A DNA stretch of 64,000 nt from positions 2,356,001 to 2,420,000 of the forward strand of contig OZ250162.1 in NCBI GenBank assembly GCA_965238025.1. Reading direction: 5' to 3'. The notes below the pieces were generated by a model that worked only from the letters and a program-made list of their open reading frames with translations, made no database searches and was not told the origin of the DNA. Position numbers and translations under genes: made by a program. This DNA is from Pelagihabitans sp965238025. GTDB lineage: Bacteria > Bacteroidota > Bacteroidia > Flavobacteriales > Flavobacteriaceae. Below are positions 1-7,108 of this stretch, piece by piece (position 1 is the stretch's first letter; every line of letters starts with the position of its first letter).

Positions 1-1
1 T

Positions 2-214
2 GATGCTACTAAAAAATATGATGTTACCATTGAAGAAGCACCTGAAAATCCTGATTGTATTTCAGGTCAAATCATGAAAGGAATTAAGAAGCCTTTTGAG
101 TGCTCTCAATTTGGAAAAAAATGCAAACCTACAAATCCATTAGGAGCTCCTATGGTCAGTAGTGAAGGAGCTTGTGCAGCTTACTATCACTTTTCAGGAC
201 TAGTAGAAGCTTAA
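2..214 (+). CDS. hypD: HypD, hydrogenase maturation factor (3' part only)
   Basis: This is the C-terminal 70 residues of HypD; the 5' part lies outside the window. HypD is the iron-sulfur scaffold that works with HypC and HypE to assemble the Fe(CN)2CO group of [NiFe] hydrogenases in the cytoplasm. The visible part contains the cysteine-rich tail (C of DCISGQ, then FECSQFGKKC) and the family ending PLGAPMVSSEGACAAYY. It is followed after 12 nt by hypE, the usual gene order. The frame is open from base 2 to a TAA stop. Identification rests on this tail and the neighbouring hypE. Confidence 0.9.
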   Translation, partial: DATKKYDVTIEEAPENPDCISGQIMKGIKKPFECSQFGKKCKPTNPLGAPMVSSEGACAAYYHFSGLVEA

Positions 215-226
215 TCAAAATTTTAA

Positions 227-1288
227 ATGTCGGAAAACAATAAAATACGCATGCAGCTGCAATGCCCTATGCCTAAACTTGACTTTGATGTAATTACTTT
301 GGGCCATGGAAGTGGGGGAGTGCTTACCAATAAACTATTAGATAGCGGTGTTTTTGACTTGCTCAGCAATGATATTCTTGACGAGCGTCATGATGGTGCT
401 TTTTTAGAATTGAATGGCAAAACTGCTTTCTCTACGGATAGCTTTTTAGTCTCTCCCATTTTTTTCCCAGGAGGAAATATTGGAGAACTTGCCATCAATG
501 GAACTGTCAATGATTTGGCAATGTGCGGTGCTACTCCTAAGTATCTATCATTAAGTTTTATTATTGAAGAAGGATTTCCAGTCAAAGAGTTTTGGGATAT
601 TCTAGTTGCAATTAAATTCGCTTGCGAAAAAGCGGGAGTAAAAGTCGTTACAGGAGATACCAAAGTGGTTGAAAAAGGAAAAGGCGATAAAATATTTGTA
701 AATACTTCTGGAGTCGGCCCAATTCATGAAAAAGCAAACATCGGCGCAAAGAATATATCCGTAGGTGATAAAATTATTATTAGCGGAAATGTTGCTTCTC
801 ATGGCATGACTATCATGTCCGTTCGCGAGGGATTGGAATTCGATTCTGAAATTCAAAGTGACACCACTAATTTGAATCATACCATCATAAATTTGATTGA
901 GAAATTCGGCTCACATATTCATCTATTGACAGACCCGACACGTGGTGGTGTTGCAACTGTGCTTAAAGAAATTGCACAATCTTCGGAAATTGGAATAGAC
1001 TTAAAACAAAGAGATTTTCCAATCGATGAGCAAGTTGCAAGTGCCTGCGAGTTATTAGGCTTGGACCCCTTGTTTGTTGCAAATGAAGGGGTCTTTATTG
1101 CTTTTGTTTCAGAATCAGAAGCGGATGCTTTATTGGCAACTTTACATCAAGATGAAAATGGAAAAAACGCTCGTATTATTGGAAGTGTTGTCCAGGAGCA
1201 TCCAAAACAAGTAATTATGGAAAGTGCTATTGGCGGCAAACGAGTGATAAGTATGTTACCGGGAGAACAGTTGCCTAGAATTTGTTAG
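227..1288 (+). CDS. hypE: HypE, carbamoyl-phosphate-derived cyanide transferase for [NiFe] hydrogenase maturation
   Basis: This 353-aa protein has the length and features of HypE, a PurM-like ATPase that dehydrates a carbamoyl group on its C-terminal cysteine to a thiocyanate and passes cyanide to the HypC-HypD iron centre. The N-terminal LGHGSGG signature is at about residues 26-32, FSTDSF near 68-73 and LTDPTRGGVAT near 235-245. The protein ends exactly in PRIC, so the catalytic C-terminal cysteine (C353) is present and the gene looks functional. It starts at ATG 227, 12 nt after hypD, and probably shares its transcript. It implies that a [NiFe] hydrogenase lies to the left of the window. 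Confidence 0.97.
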   Translation: MSENNKIRMQLQCPMPKLDFDVITLGHGSGGVLTNKLLDSGVFDLLSNDILDERHDGAFLELNGKTAFSTDSFLVSPIFFPGGNIGELAINGTVNDLAMCGATPKYLSLSFIIEEGFPVKEFWDILVAIKFACEKAGVKVVTGDTKVVEKGKGDKIFVNTSGVGPIHEKANIGAKNISVGDKIIISGNVASHGMTIMSVREGLEFDSEIQSDTTNLNHTIINLIEKFGSHIHLLTDPTRGGVATVLKEIAQSSEIGIDLKQRDFPIDEQVASACELLGLDPLFVANEGVFIAFVSESEADALLATLHQDENGKNARIIGSVVQEHPKQVIMESAIGGKRVISMLPGEQLPRIC

Positions 1289-1323
1289 TCATATAGAATT
1301 AAGAACTCAAAAATTATTTTCAA

Positions 1324-2916
1324 TTGGCAAATAAAGAAATTCCAAACGAAGTTAAAGTAGAACCTATTTTTAGTACCTCCTATCTTATTGACGGAGAAAT
1401 CAAAGATTGGACGGGGCCTGTTGCCAACGTTTTCTCAAGTATTCAAAGTAAGAATACAAATGGTGAAATGGGGCCAACCCTTATGGGTTCGGTTCCCGAT
1501 ATGGGCGAAGCCATTGCCTTAGAAGCTTTAGATGCTGCAGAAAAAGCATTTAATCGCGGACAGGGAACATGGCCAACTTTACCTGTAAAAGAACGAATCA
1601 AATGTCTTGAAACATTTGTAGAAAAAATGAAACCACAACGAGAATTGGTTTCCAAACTATTGATGTGGGAAATAGGCAAAACTCAACCAGATGCTTATAA
1701 AGAATTTGATAGAACGGTAACCTATATTACTGATACTGTTGAAGCCTATAAAAAATTAGACAGAAAAAGTGCTCGTTTTCAAAAGGAATCAGGCATTCAT
1801 GCTCATATAAGAAGAAGTCCGATAGGTGTGGTTTTATGTTTAGGACCCTATAATTACCCTTTAAATGAAACTTTTTGTTTATTAATTCCAGCTATTTTAA
1901 TGGGGAATACCACAATATTTAAACCTGCAAAACTAGGTGTGCTATTAATAACACCTTTGTTAGATGCATTCAAAGAAAGCTTTCCTCCTGGGGTGGTTAA
2001 TATTGTTTTTGGTAGAGGAAGAAGCATTGCTTCGCCTATAATGAGCAGCGGTAAAATTGATGTTTTAGCCCTTATTGGCCATAGTAGTTCTGCTGTAGCC
2101 CTTCAAGACAGGCATCCTAATAAAAATAAATTGAGGTTAGCACTTGGTTTAGAAGCAAAAAATCCAGCTATTATTTTGCCAGATGCGGATTTAGATATAG
2201 CCGTAAATGAATGTATTAGCGGGAGTTTATCGTATAACGGACAAAGATGTACGGCTTTGAAAATACTTTATGTGCATGAGCAGATTGTTAATGAGTTCAA
2301 CAAGCGTTTTGCCAAAAAAGTTGATGAATTGAAATACGGAATGCCATGGGATGAAGGCGTATTTTTAACCCCTTTACCTGAACCTAGTAAACCTGAATAC
2401 ATTAGAGATTTAGTTGATGATGCCTTAGAAAATGGAGCTGAAATACTAAATGAAAAAGGAGGTAAAGTATCTGAGAATTATTGTTATCCTGCGGTTTTGT
2501 ATCCTGTTAATAAGGCAATGAAGGTGTATCATGAAGAACAGTTTGGGCCTGTAGTGCCTGTTGTCTCATTTTCTGATATTAGTGAACCTTTGAATGATAT
2601 AGCAGAATCAAACTATGGCCAGCAAGTGAGTATTTTTGGAAAAGATTCTAAGTCCATTGGTCCCTTAGTAGATATTTTGGCAAACTTAGTTTGTAGAATC
2701 AATTTAAACAGTGCTTGTCAACGTGGACCAGATGTGTATCCCTTTACTGGAAGAAAGAATTCGGCTGTTGCAACACTTAGTGTATATGATGCACTAAGAA
2801 CATTTTCAATTCGAACTTTTGTTGCATCAAAAGATAATGAAACGAATACCACGATCTTAAAAGAGTTAGTTGATTCTGATGATTCAAATTTTATGTCTAC
2901 TGAATATTTATTTTAA
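1324..2916 (+). CDS. GapN-like NADP-dependent non-phosphorylating glyceraldehyde-3-phosphate dehydrogenase (aldehyde dehydrogenase family)
   Basis: This 530-aa aldehyde dehydrogenase most resembles GapN, which oxidises glyceraldehyde-3-phosphate to 3-phosphoglycerate and yields NADPH. Visible catalytic elements are N177 in GPYNYPLNE, E277 in LGLEAKNP and the nucleophile C309 in NGQRCTALK, the GapN form of this motif. No signal peptide is seen, so it should be cytoplasmic. The start appears to be TTG at 1324, because the next in-frame Met is near residue 49, well inside the fold. It lies 35 nt after hypE and overlaps the next gene by one base (TAATG), so it reads as part of the hydrogenase-accessory operon. 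Substrate specificity is inferred from the motif only. Confidence 0.85.
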   Translation: MANKEIPNEVKVEPIFSTSYLIDGEIKDWTGPVANVFSSIQSKNTNGEMGPTLMGSVPDMGEAIALEALDAAEKAFNRGQGTWPTLPVKERIKCLETFVEKMKPQRELVSKLLMWEIGKTQPDAYKEFDRTVTYITDTVEAYKKLDRKSARFQKESGIHAHIRRSPIGVVLCLGPYNYPLNETFCLLIPAILMGNTTIFKPAKLGVLLITPLLDAFKESFPPGVVNIVFGRGRSIASPIMSSGKIDVLALIGHSSSAVALQDRHPNKNKLRLALGLEAKNPAIILPDADLDIAVNECISGSLSYNGQRCTALKILYVHEQIVNEFNKRFAKKVDELKYGMPWDEGVFLTPLPEPSKPEYIRDLVDDALENGAEILNEKGGKVSENYCYPAVLYPVNKAMKVYHEEQFGPVVPVVSFSDISEPLNDIAESNYGQQVSIFGKDSKSIGPLVDILANLVCRINLNSACQRGPDVYPFTGRKNSAVATLSVYDALRTFSIRTFVASKDNETNTTILKELVDSDDSNFMSTEYLF

Positions 2917-4010
2917 TGAATTTTGAAACCCTTGGCCCTCATGTAAATAACTCCTATGTTTTTAAAGGCTCTAACAGGATGCCCTTTTTAGCACCAAGAG
3001 GAATATTTACAGCAGATAATCATCTTTTTGTCTCTGATACGGGTCGAAATCGAGTTTTTATTTGGAATAGTATTCCTATCTCAGAATATCAAGAACCAGA
3101 TGTAGTTCTTGGTCAATTAGAAATTGAAGATACCGGAAGAAATTCTGGTGGAGAGGTAACAGCAAGTACACTTCAATACCCATCAGGAATATGGAGCGAT
3201 GGTAAAATTCTTGTTGTTGCAGATGCTTGGAATCATCGTGTACTGATTTGGCATTCTATTCCGACAGAAAACGGACAACCAGCTGATGTAGTGCTCGGTC
3301 AACCTGATTTTGAATCAAATAAAACTAATGTCTCTGGAATAGGAAATGATCCTACAGCGCGAACTTTAAACTGGCCGTACGGTGTTTTCTCCGATGGAAC
3401 GTGTTTGTGGATAGCAGATACTGGAAATCGCAGGATACTGTATTACAATGAGATTCCTAAATCAAATTACTCATCTGCAAAAAAGGTCATTGGAAAGCCC
3501 AACTTTATGACACGTGATTATGAAAATAATGAACCGATTTGGCCGTATTCTGTAAAAGTCAATTCTAAAAATGAAATGGTTGTGGCTGACACACAGTTTT
3601 ACAGGAATCTTATTTGGAATAATGCGAATGAAGCCTTTTCAAAACCTGCGAATATTATCATAGGACAAACAGATTTCGACGCCTGCGGACAAAATCAGCT
3701 TGGTTTATTTCCATCTTCAAAATCGCTAAACTGGACTTATGATGCATGTTTTTACAAAGATGGATTACTAGTAAACGATACTGGAAATAGCAGAATATTA
3801 TGGTTTGACAAAGTTCCAACAAACCAAAACACGGAAGCTACAGCGGTAATCGGAAAACGAGATTTCAAAACTGGGAGTGAAAATAAAGAAACCTTAAATG
3901 GTTCTTCAAGTTCTTTATACTGGCCATTTTCAATAACTACAGATGAAAATAAACTCATAATAGCCGATACAGGAAATCATCGTGTTGTGATTACTGAACT
4001 GAAATTCTAG
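2916..4010 (+). CDS. NHL-repeat beta-propeller protein in the hyp operon
   Basis: This 364-aa protein consists of about six NHL-type repeats, each with a core such as VSDTGRNRVFIW, VADAWNHRVLIW, IADTGNRRILYY, VNDTGNSRILWF or IADTGNHRVVIT. It therefore probably folds as a single six-bladed propeller. No signal peptide or membrane segment is visible, unlike many exported NHL proteins. The ATG overlaps the TAA of the preceding GapN-like gene (TAATG), which implies translational coupling. The position in a hydrogenase-accessory operon suggests a scaffold or assembly role, but nothing in the sequence defines a partner or a reaction. The 3' end overlaps the convergent transporter gene by 4 nt. Confidence 0.85.
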   Translation: MNFETLGPHVNNSYVFKGSNRMPFLAPRGIFTADNHLFVSDTGRNRVFIWNSIPISEYQEPDVVLGQLEIEDTGRNSGGEVTASTLQYPSGIWSDGKILVVADAWNHRVLIWHSIPTENGQPADVVLGQPDFESNKTNVSGIGNDPTARTLNWPYGVFSDGTCLWIADTGNRRILYYNEIPKSNYSSAKKVIGKPNFMTRDYENNEPIWPYSVKVNSKNEMVVADTQFYRNLIWNNANEAFSKPANIIIGQTDFDACGQNQLGLFPSSKSLNWTYDACFYKDGLLVNDTGNSRILWFDKVPTNQNTEATAVIGKRDFKTGSENKETLNGSSSSLYWPFSITTDENKLIIADTGNHRVVITELKF

Positions 4011-4714
4011 AAACCTAAGTACAACCAATAGACCCCGATTAGAAGAGCAAACAATCCACCCGCAAGGCGAATGGTTCGAAAAAGTGATTGACTATCTTGA
4101 TTCTTAGAGTAGCTAGTAACTTTTCCAAGTAAATAAGTATAAACTGTCATTGCTAAAACAGTACCTAGCCCAAAACCAGCTATATAAAGAATACTATCTA
4201 TTTGGTTTTCAAAACCTAAAACCGGTAGCAATAAAATAAAATGCGCAATTCCTGCCAGTCCGTGTAGAACTCCTATTCCGAAAGAAGACCAAAGATTTTG
4301 TTTTAGTTTTTTTTCATGTTCATGAGAATGCTCTAGTTTATTCGTTTCATGATTGTGCTCATGCTCATGAATATAAGGTTCTTCGGAATCATGAATATGA
4401 GGATGCTTGTGGTTTTTATTTTTGTAAAAAAGACTAAATAAAGCCCATAGCCCTATAGCTATTAATACCACTCCTACCAATAACTCGCTATGCTCAGATA
4501 TTTGTTCTAAAGGGATAAACTCCTTGAACATCAGGAAAAGCAAGCCAATTAAAAGCATTCCTGTCAAATGTCCAAAGCCCCATAATAAGCCTATTTTCCA
4601 TACTTTGCGTCTGGTTTCTATAGCCAATGGAGTAACTGCTGCCAAATGGTCTGGCCCAGAAATTACATGTAATATAGAAGCAGTTATACCTGCAAAAAAG
4701 GGAATACTTAACAT
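4007..4714 (-). CDS. His-rich NicO/UreH-like membrane transporter, putative nickel transporter
   Basis: This 235-aa polytopic membrane protein has about six hydrophobic segments and a cytoplasmic or periplasmic loop (about residues 102-140) packed with His, Glu and Asp. The N-terminal ILHVISGPDHLAAV places His and Asp-His in a helix, as in NicO/UreH-type nickel-cobalt transporters, and GVLHGLAGIAHF repeats the pattern in the second half. Family members move Ni2+ or Co2+, or are annotated as TauE/SafE-like. Next to hyp genes the simplest reading is nickel supply for the hydrogenase. It is convergent with the NHL gene. The family is fairly secure; the substrate and direction of transport are inferred. 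Confidence 0.75.
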   Translation of the reverse strand: MLSIPFFAGITASILHVISGPDHLAAVTPLAIETRRKVWKIGLLWGFGHLTGMLLIGLLFLMFKEFIPLEQISEHSELLVGVVLIAIGLWALFSLFYKNKNHKHPHIHDSEEPYIHEHEHNHETNKLEHSHEHEKKLKQNLWSSFGIGVLHGLAGIAHFILLLPVLGFENQIDSILYIAGFGLGTVLAMTVYTYLLGKVTSYSKNQDSQSLFRTIRLAGGLFALLIGVYWLYLGF

Positions 4715-4854
4715 TGGTTATGTTCAACTTACAATGTAGTGAAATTTCATATTATCAATTGCTCTTTGATAAACGTATTTATGGTGTTGCCTAAACTTTT
4801 TACAAAAAGCGGATTTTGTAAAGAGTTGTTTTTTTTTTTTTGAAGAGAAGAGGA

Positions 4855-4868
4855 TTGAGCGGCAATTC
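4855..4868 (+). repeat. Direct repeat TTGAGCGGCAATTC, copy 1
   Basis: This 14-nt sequence recurs exactly at 5254-5267, 399 bp downstream. An inverted partial copy (GGCAATT read on the minus strand) lies near 7099-7106, beside the right structured repeat. The two direct copies bracket a segment containing a TetR-like palindrome and the left structured repeat. Confidence 0.7.
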
Positions 4869-4906
4869 TGAAACCAAGGTGGTCGGTATAATGTAAAGAG
4901 TATAAT

Positions 4907-4920
4907 TAAACGACCGTTTA
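4907..4920. promoter_or_regulatory. Palindrome TAAACGACCGTTTA, TetR-operator-like
   Basis: This is a perfect inverted repeat with 6-bp arms and a 2-nt centre, a form typical of TetR-family operators. No TetR-family gene is present in the window and no obvious CDS starts just downstream. It lies in the gene-poor stretch 4715-5335, which otherwise holds an AT-rich segment, the left structured repeat and the putative oriT region. Confidence 0.35.
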
Positions 4921-5010
4921 GTTGAACTATATAAGAAACGCATCTTCATTACTTACGAAAAGTTTAATTTACTAACCAATTAAATAAACTCTATTTTAAA
5001 CTTTGGCTAC

Positions 5011-5105
5011 CCCAAATCTTACCATAACTTGACCGCGCGGGAACCTGTTTCGATTTTATAGTGTCCAGAAAGGTAAGCGTAAGTTAAAATCGAAATAGGG
5101 CGCAT
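5011..5105 (+). repeat. Left copy of a ~95-nt structured inverted repeat flanking the mobilisation module
   Basis: The sequence runs from CCCAAATCTTACC to ATAGGGCGCAT and reappears in inverted orientation at 6985-7081. It contains a perfect 11-bp stem (TTTCGATTTTA at 5048-5058 with its complement at 5085-5095) closing a 26-nt loop that begins TAGTGT. In the right copy the loop is also 26 nt and 17 of 26 positions match. Five of the 11 stem pairs differ between the copies, and every difference is compensated. That pattern indicates selection for the folded form. Confidence 0.8.
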
Positions 5106-5266
5106 CTACTTATTTTTCTTTTGAGCTAACATCTACTTTTGATAATCTTAAAGATTATGATAATCCATTGGATTTTCTTCAAAATACCCCCCCCTTTAAT
5201 AGTTAAAATCAAAGTACTTCCCGTTCCTCTATTGCCTAACAACTAATTTGAAGTTGAGCGGCAATT

Positions 5267-5295
5267 CAAGATGTGTCATTGTCATGACAATCTTG
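5267..5295 (+). other. Candidate oriT region (palindrome upstream of the mobilisation genes)
   Basis: The perfect palindrome ATTGTCATGACAAT (5278-5291) is extended on both sides by CAAGAT and ATCTTG, with a short insertion on the left. It lies about 40 nt upstream of the MobC-like gene, where transfer origins of small mobilisable elements usually lie. No nick-site consensus was recognised, so this is a positional inference. Confidence 0.3.
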
Positions 5296-5335
5296 CTTTT
5301 TCTCCCGAAGGTCGCAAAAGAAAAAAAGGAAAAAG

Positions 5336-5638
5336 GTGAAGCGAGAGTTTATACAGTTTCGGTGCAGCATCTATGAGAAAAAGATGCTTAAACTAAAGGC
5401 CAAAAAGGCAGGGCTTTCCCTATCCGAATATTGTAGGAGTTGTGCTTTTGAAAATGCCATTGTAGAAAGACTAACCACAGAACAACTGGAACATTATGCG
5501 ATGCTAGTGAAATACAAGAACAACTTTACAAGAATCGGAAATATGTTCAAAAAGAGGAATCCCAGATTGGCAAAGGAAGTGGAACAGCTAGCCAATGAAA
5601 TACGAATGCATTTATTCAATTTCAAAAATGATAGGTAA
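5336..5638 (+). CDS. MobC-like plasmid mobilisation relaxosome protein
   Basis: This 100-aa basic protein resembles the MobC/MbeC-type accessory proteins of Bacteroidota mobilisable elements. It has an N-terminal ribbon-helix-helix-like segment (FIQFRCSIYEKKMLKLKA, then KKAGLSLSEYCR) and a C-terminal helical part ending in KEVEQLANEI. Such proteins bind oriT and help the relaxase open the DNA strands. The start appears to be GTG at 5336, preceded by an A/G-rich stretch. Its end overlaps the relaxase gene by 11 nt if that gene starts at 5628, so the two are likely translationally coupled. Confidence 0.75.
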   Translation: MKREFIQFRCSIYEKKMLKLKAKKAGLSLSEYCRSCAFENAIVERLTTEQLEHYAMLVKYKNNFTRIGNMFKKRNPRLAKEVEQLANEIRMHLFNFKNDR

Positions 5639-6497
5639 GGGAAAATCAATATCGCATACTGGGGCATCCATGGGCTATGGATGGAACCAAGAGAAAAATG
5701 CAGAGGTTGTATACAAACAACATTTGGCGGGCGATAATCCAAGAGAGATTACCGAGGAGTTCAGGATAATACAAGAGCAGAACACAAGGACCACAAACAA
5801 TACCTTGAGTTTTGTTTTAAGCCCGACCATTGAAGACGGAAAAAACCTTTCCAGCGAGCGGCTCCAAGAACTTACACAAAGATTCATTACCGAAATGAAA
5901 CTTACGGAACATCAAGGAATCGGTTTTGTGCATAGGGACAAACAGCATACCCATGTCCATGTTTACGTCAATAGAATCAATTTCGATGGGACAGCCTACA
6001 AAGACAATTTTATCGGAAAGAGAAGCCAGTACGCAGCGGAGAAGATCGCTAAGGAAATAGGGCTTACCACGGCAAGAGAAGTACAACAGGAAAAACTCAG
6101 CGAACTCAAAAGGATACGCAAAGAAATCAAACAGATTCATGAAAAGGTAATGACCGAAAAGAGACCGAAGGGTTTTGACCGTTACATCAAATACATGAAA
6201 CAGAACGAGATAAAGGTCATACCAAGTATAAATAGGCAAAACCAGTTACAAGGATTTCGCTTTGAATATAAAGGACACAACTTAAAAGGAAGTGAAGTAC
6301 ATCGTTCGATGGGAGGAAGCAAATTGGCAATTCAATTAACCAACAACTCGGAAAAGGGAATACTGCTTAAAAAAGGAAATACCATCAGACTATCGGGAAA
6401 GACTATTAAACTCAGTAAGAACATAGCAACCAGTATAGCAAAAAGAGTCTTGAAAAGAGTTATTAAAACAACATTGGACCAAGGTATAGGAATATAA
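5628..6497 (+). CDS. Relaxase / mobilisation nuclease
   Basis: This ~289-aa HUH-type relaxase would nick DNA at oriT and start conjugative mobilisation. The N terminus MIGKGKSISHTGASMGYGW is the usual beginning in Bacteroidota relaxases, so I prefer ATG 5628 to the upstream in-frame ATG at 5595. The metal-binding histidine motif is HTHVHVYVNRI, following GIGFVHRDKQ. Candidate catalytic tyrosines are near the N terminus. The C-terminal third is Lys-rich. No type IV secretion genes are present, so transfer would need a helper element. It sits between the MobC-like gene and a coiled-coil membrane protein, all on the same strand. Confidence 0.85.
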   Translation: MIGKGKSISHTGASMGYGWNQEKNAEVVYKQHLAGDNPREITEEFRIIQEQNTRTTNNTLSFVLSPTIEDGKNLSSERLQELTQRFITEMKLTEHQGIGFVHRDKQHTHVHVYVNRINFDGTAYKDNFIGKRSQYAAEKIAKEIGLTTAREVQQEKLSELKRIRKEIKQIHEKVMTEKRPKGFDRYIKYMKQNEIKVIPSINRQNQLQGFRFEYKGHNLKGSEVHRSMGGSKLAIQLTNNSEKGILLKKGNTIRLSGKTIKLSKNIATSIAKRVLKRVIKTTLDQGIGI

Positions 6498-6514
6498 ACG
6501 TAAAGAACAGAACT

Positions 6515-6982
6515 ATGAAAAAGATGGAAGAGATGATGGAACTTTTGACAGAGGAAATCGAAGGGTTCAATAAATCAATTAACAAGTTGGAAGCTTTGTC
6601 GAAGAATTTTAGAGAACTGAAAATAAAAGCGGATACCTCAAACATAGAATCCAATATAAATGGCTTCTTAAAAGAACAGAAGAAGACCATGACGATATTC
6701 AAAGAGAAAATAACAGAAATAAAAAAGGGAGTAAGATTGGCAAGAATAACCCCGAATTGGTTGGCAATCTTGTTTTGTATCACAGTAACAATCCAAGTTC
6801 TTTCAATGAGTTATTTCGCCTATCAATTCATCCAGTTTGAAGACAGGAACAAAGCGGCTTACTTGGAAGGTCAAAAAGAAAGTAATAAAAACGCATATGG
6901 GTATTTTAAAGACCATCCTATCATTTATGAAGATTTTAAAAAATGGACTAGGAAGAAAGATAGTATTTCAAATCAAAAGTAG
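6515..6982 (+). CDS. Coiled-coil protein with one transmembrane helix, downstream of the relaxase
   Basis: This 155-aa protein has no recognised domain. Residues 1-80 are charged and heptad-like (MKKMEEMMELLTEEIEGF...), predicting a coiled coil. Residues ~86-110 form a hydrophobic helix (LAILFCITVTIQVLSMSYFA), followed by a short polar tail. Proteins of this shape commonly follow the relaxase gene in Bacteroidota mobilisable elements, but their role is unknown. It begins 17 nt after the relaxase stop and ends just before the right structured repeat, so it is the last gene of the bracketed module. Confidence 0.65.
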   Translation: MKKMEEMMELLTEEIEGFNKSINKLEALSKNFRELKIKADTSNIESNINGFLKEQKKTMTIFKEKITEIKKGVRLARITPNWLAILFCITVTIQVLSMSYFAYQFIQFEDRNKAAYLEGQKESNKNAYGYFKDHPIIYEDFKKWTRKKDSISNQK

Positions 6983-6984
6983 GT

Positions 6985-7081
6985 ATGCGCCCTATCCTGT
7001 TTTTGCTTAACGTTTATCTGCCGGAACACTACAAAAACAGGACAGGAACCCTGCGTAGTTAAGTTTTAGGTAAGATTTGGG
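6985..7081 (-). repeat. Right copy of the structured inverted repeat flanking the mobilisation module
   Basis: Read on the minus strand this copy matches 5011-5105. The outer block CCCAAATCTTACC is at 7069-7081 and the inner block ATAGGGCGCAT at 6985-6995. Its stem is TCCTGTTTTTG (6995-7005) paired perfectly with 7032-7042 around a 26-nt loop. It lies between the module's last gene and the convergent integrase gene. Homology may extend outward to GGCAATT near 7100, with an insertion of roughly 120 bp in the left copy. Confidence 0.8.
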
Positions 7082-7108
7082 AGCTAGTTTCTGAATCATA
7101 ATTGCCGT

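Noticed and set aside
5142..5158. ATAATCTT-A-AAGATTAT palindrome as a terminator
   Set aside because: It is AT-only in the stem core, lacks a T-run and has no gene ending before it; it could be a chance palindrome.
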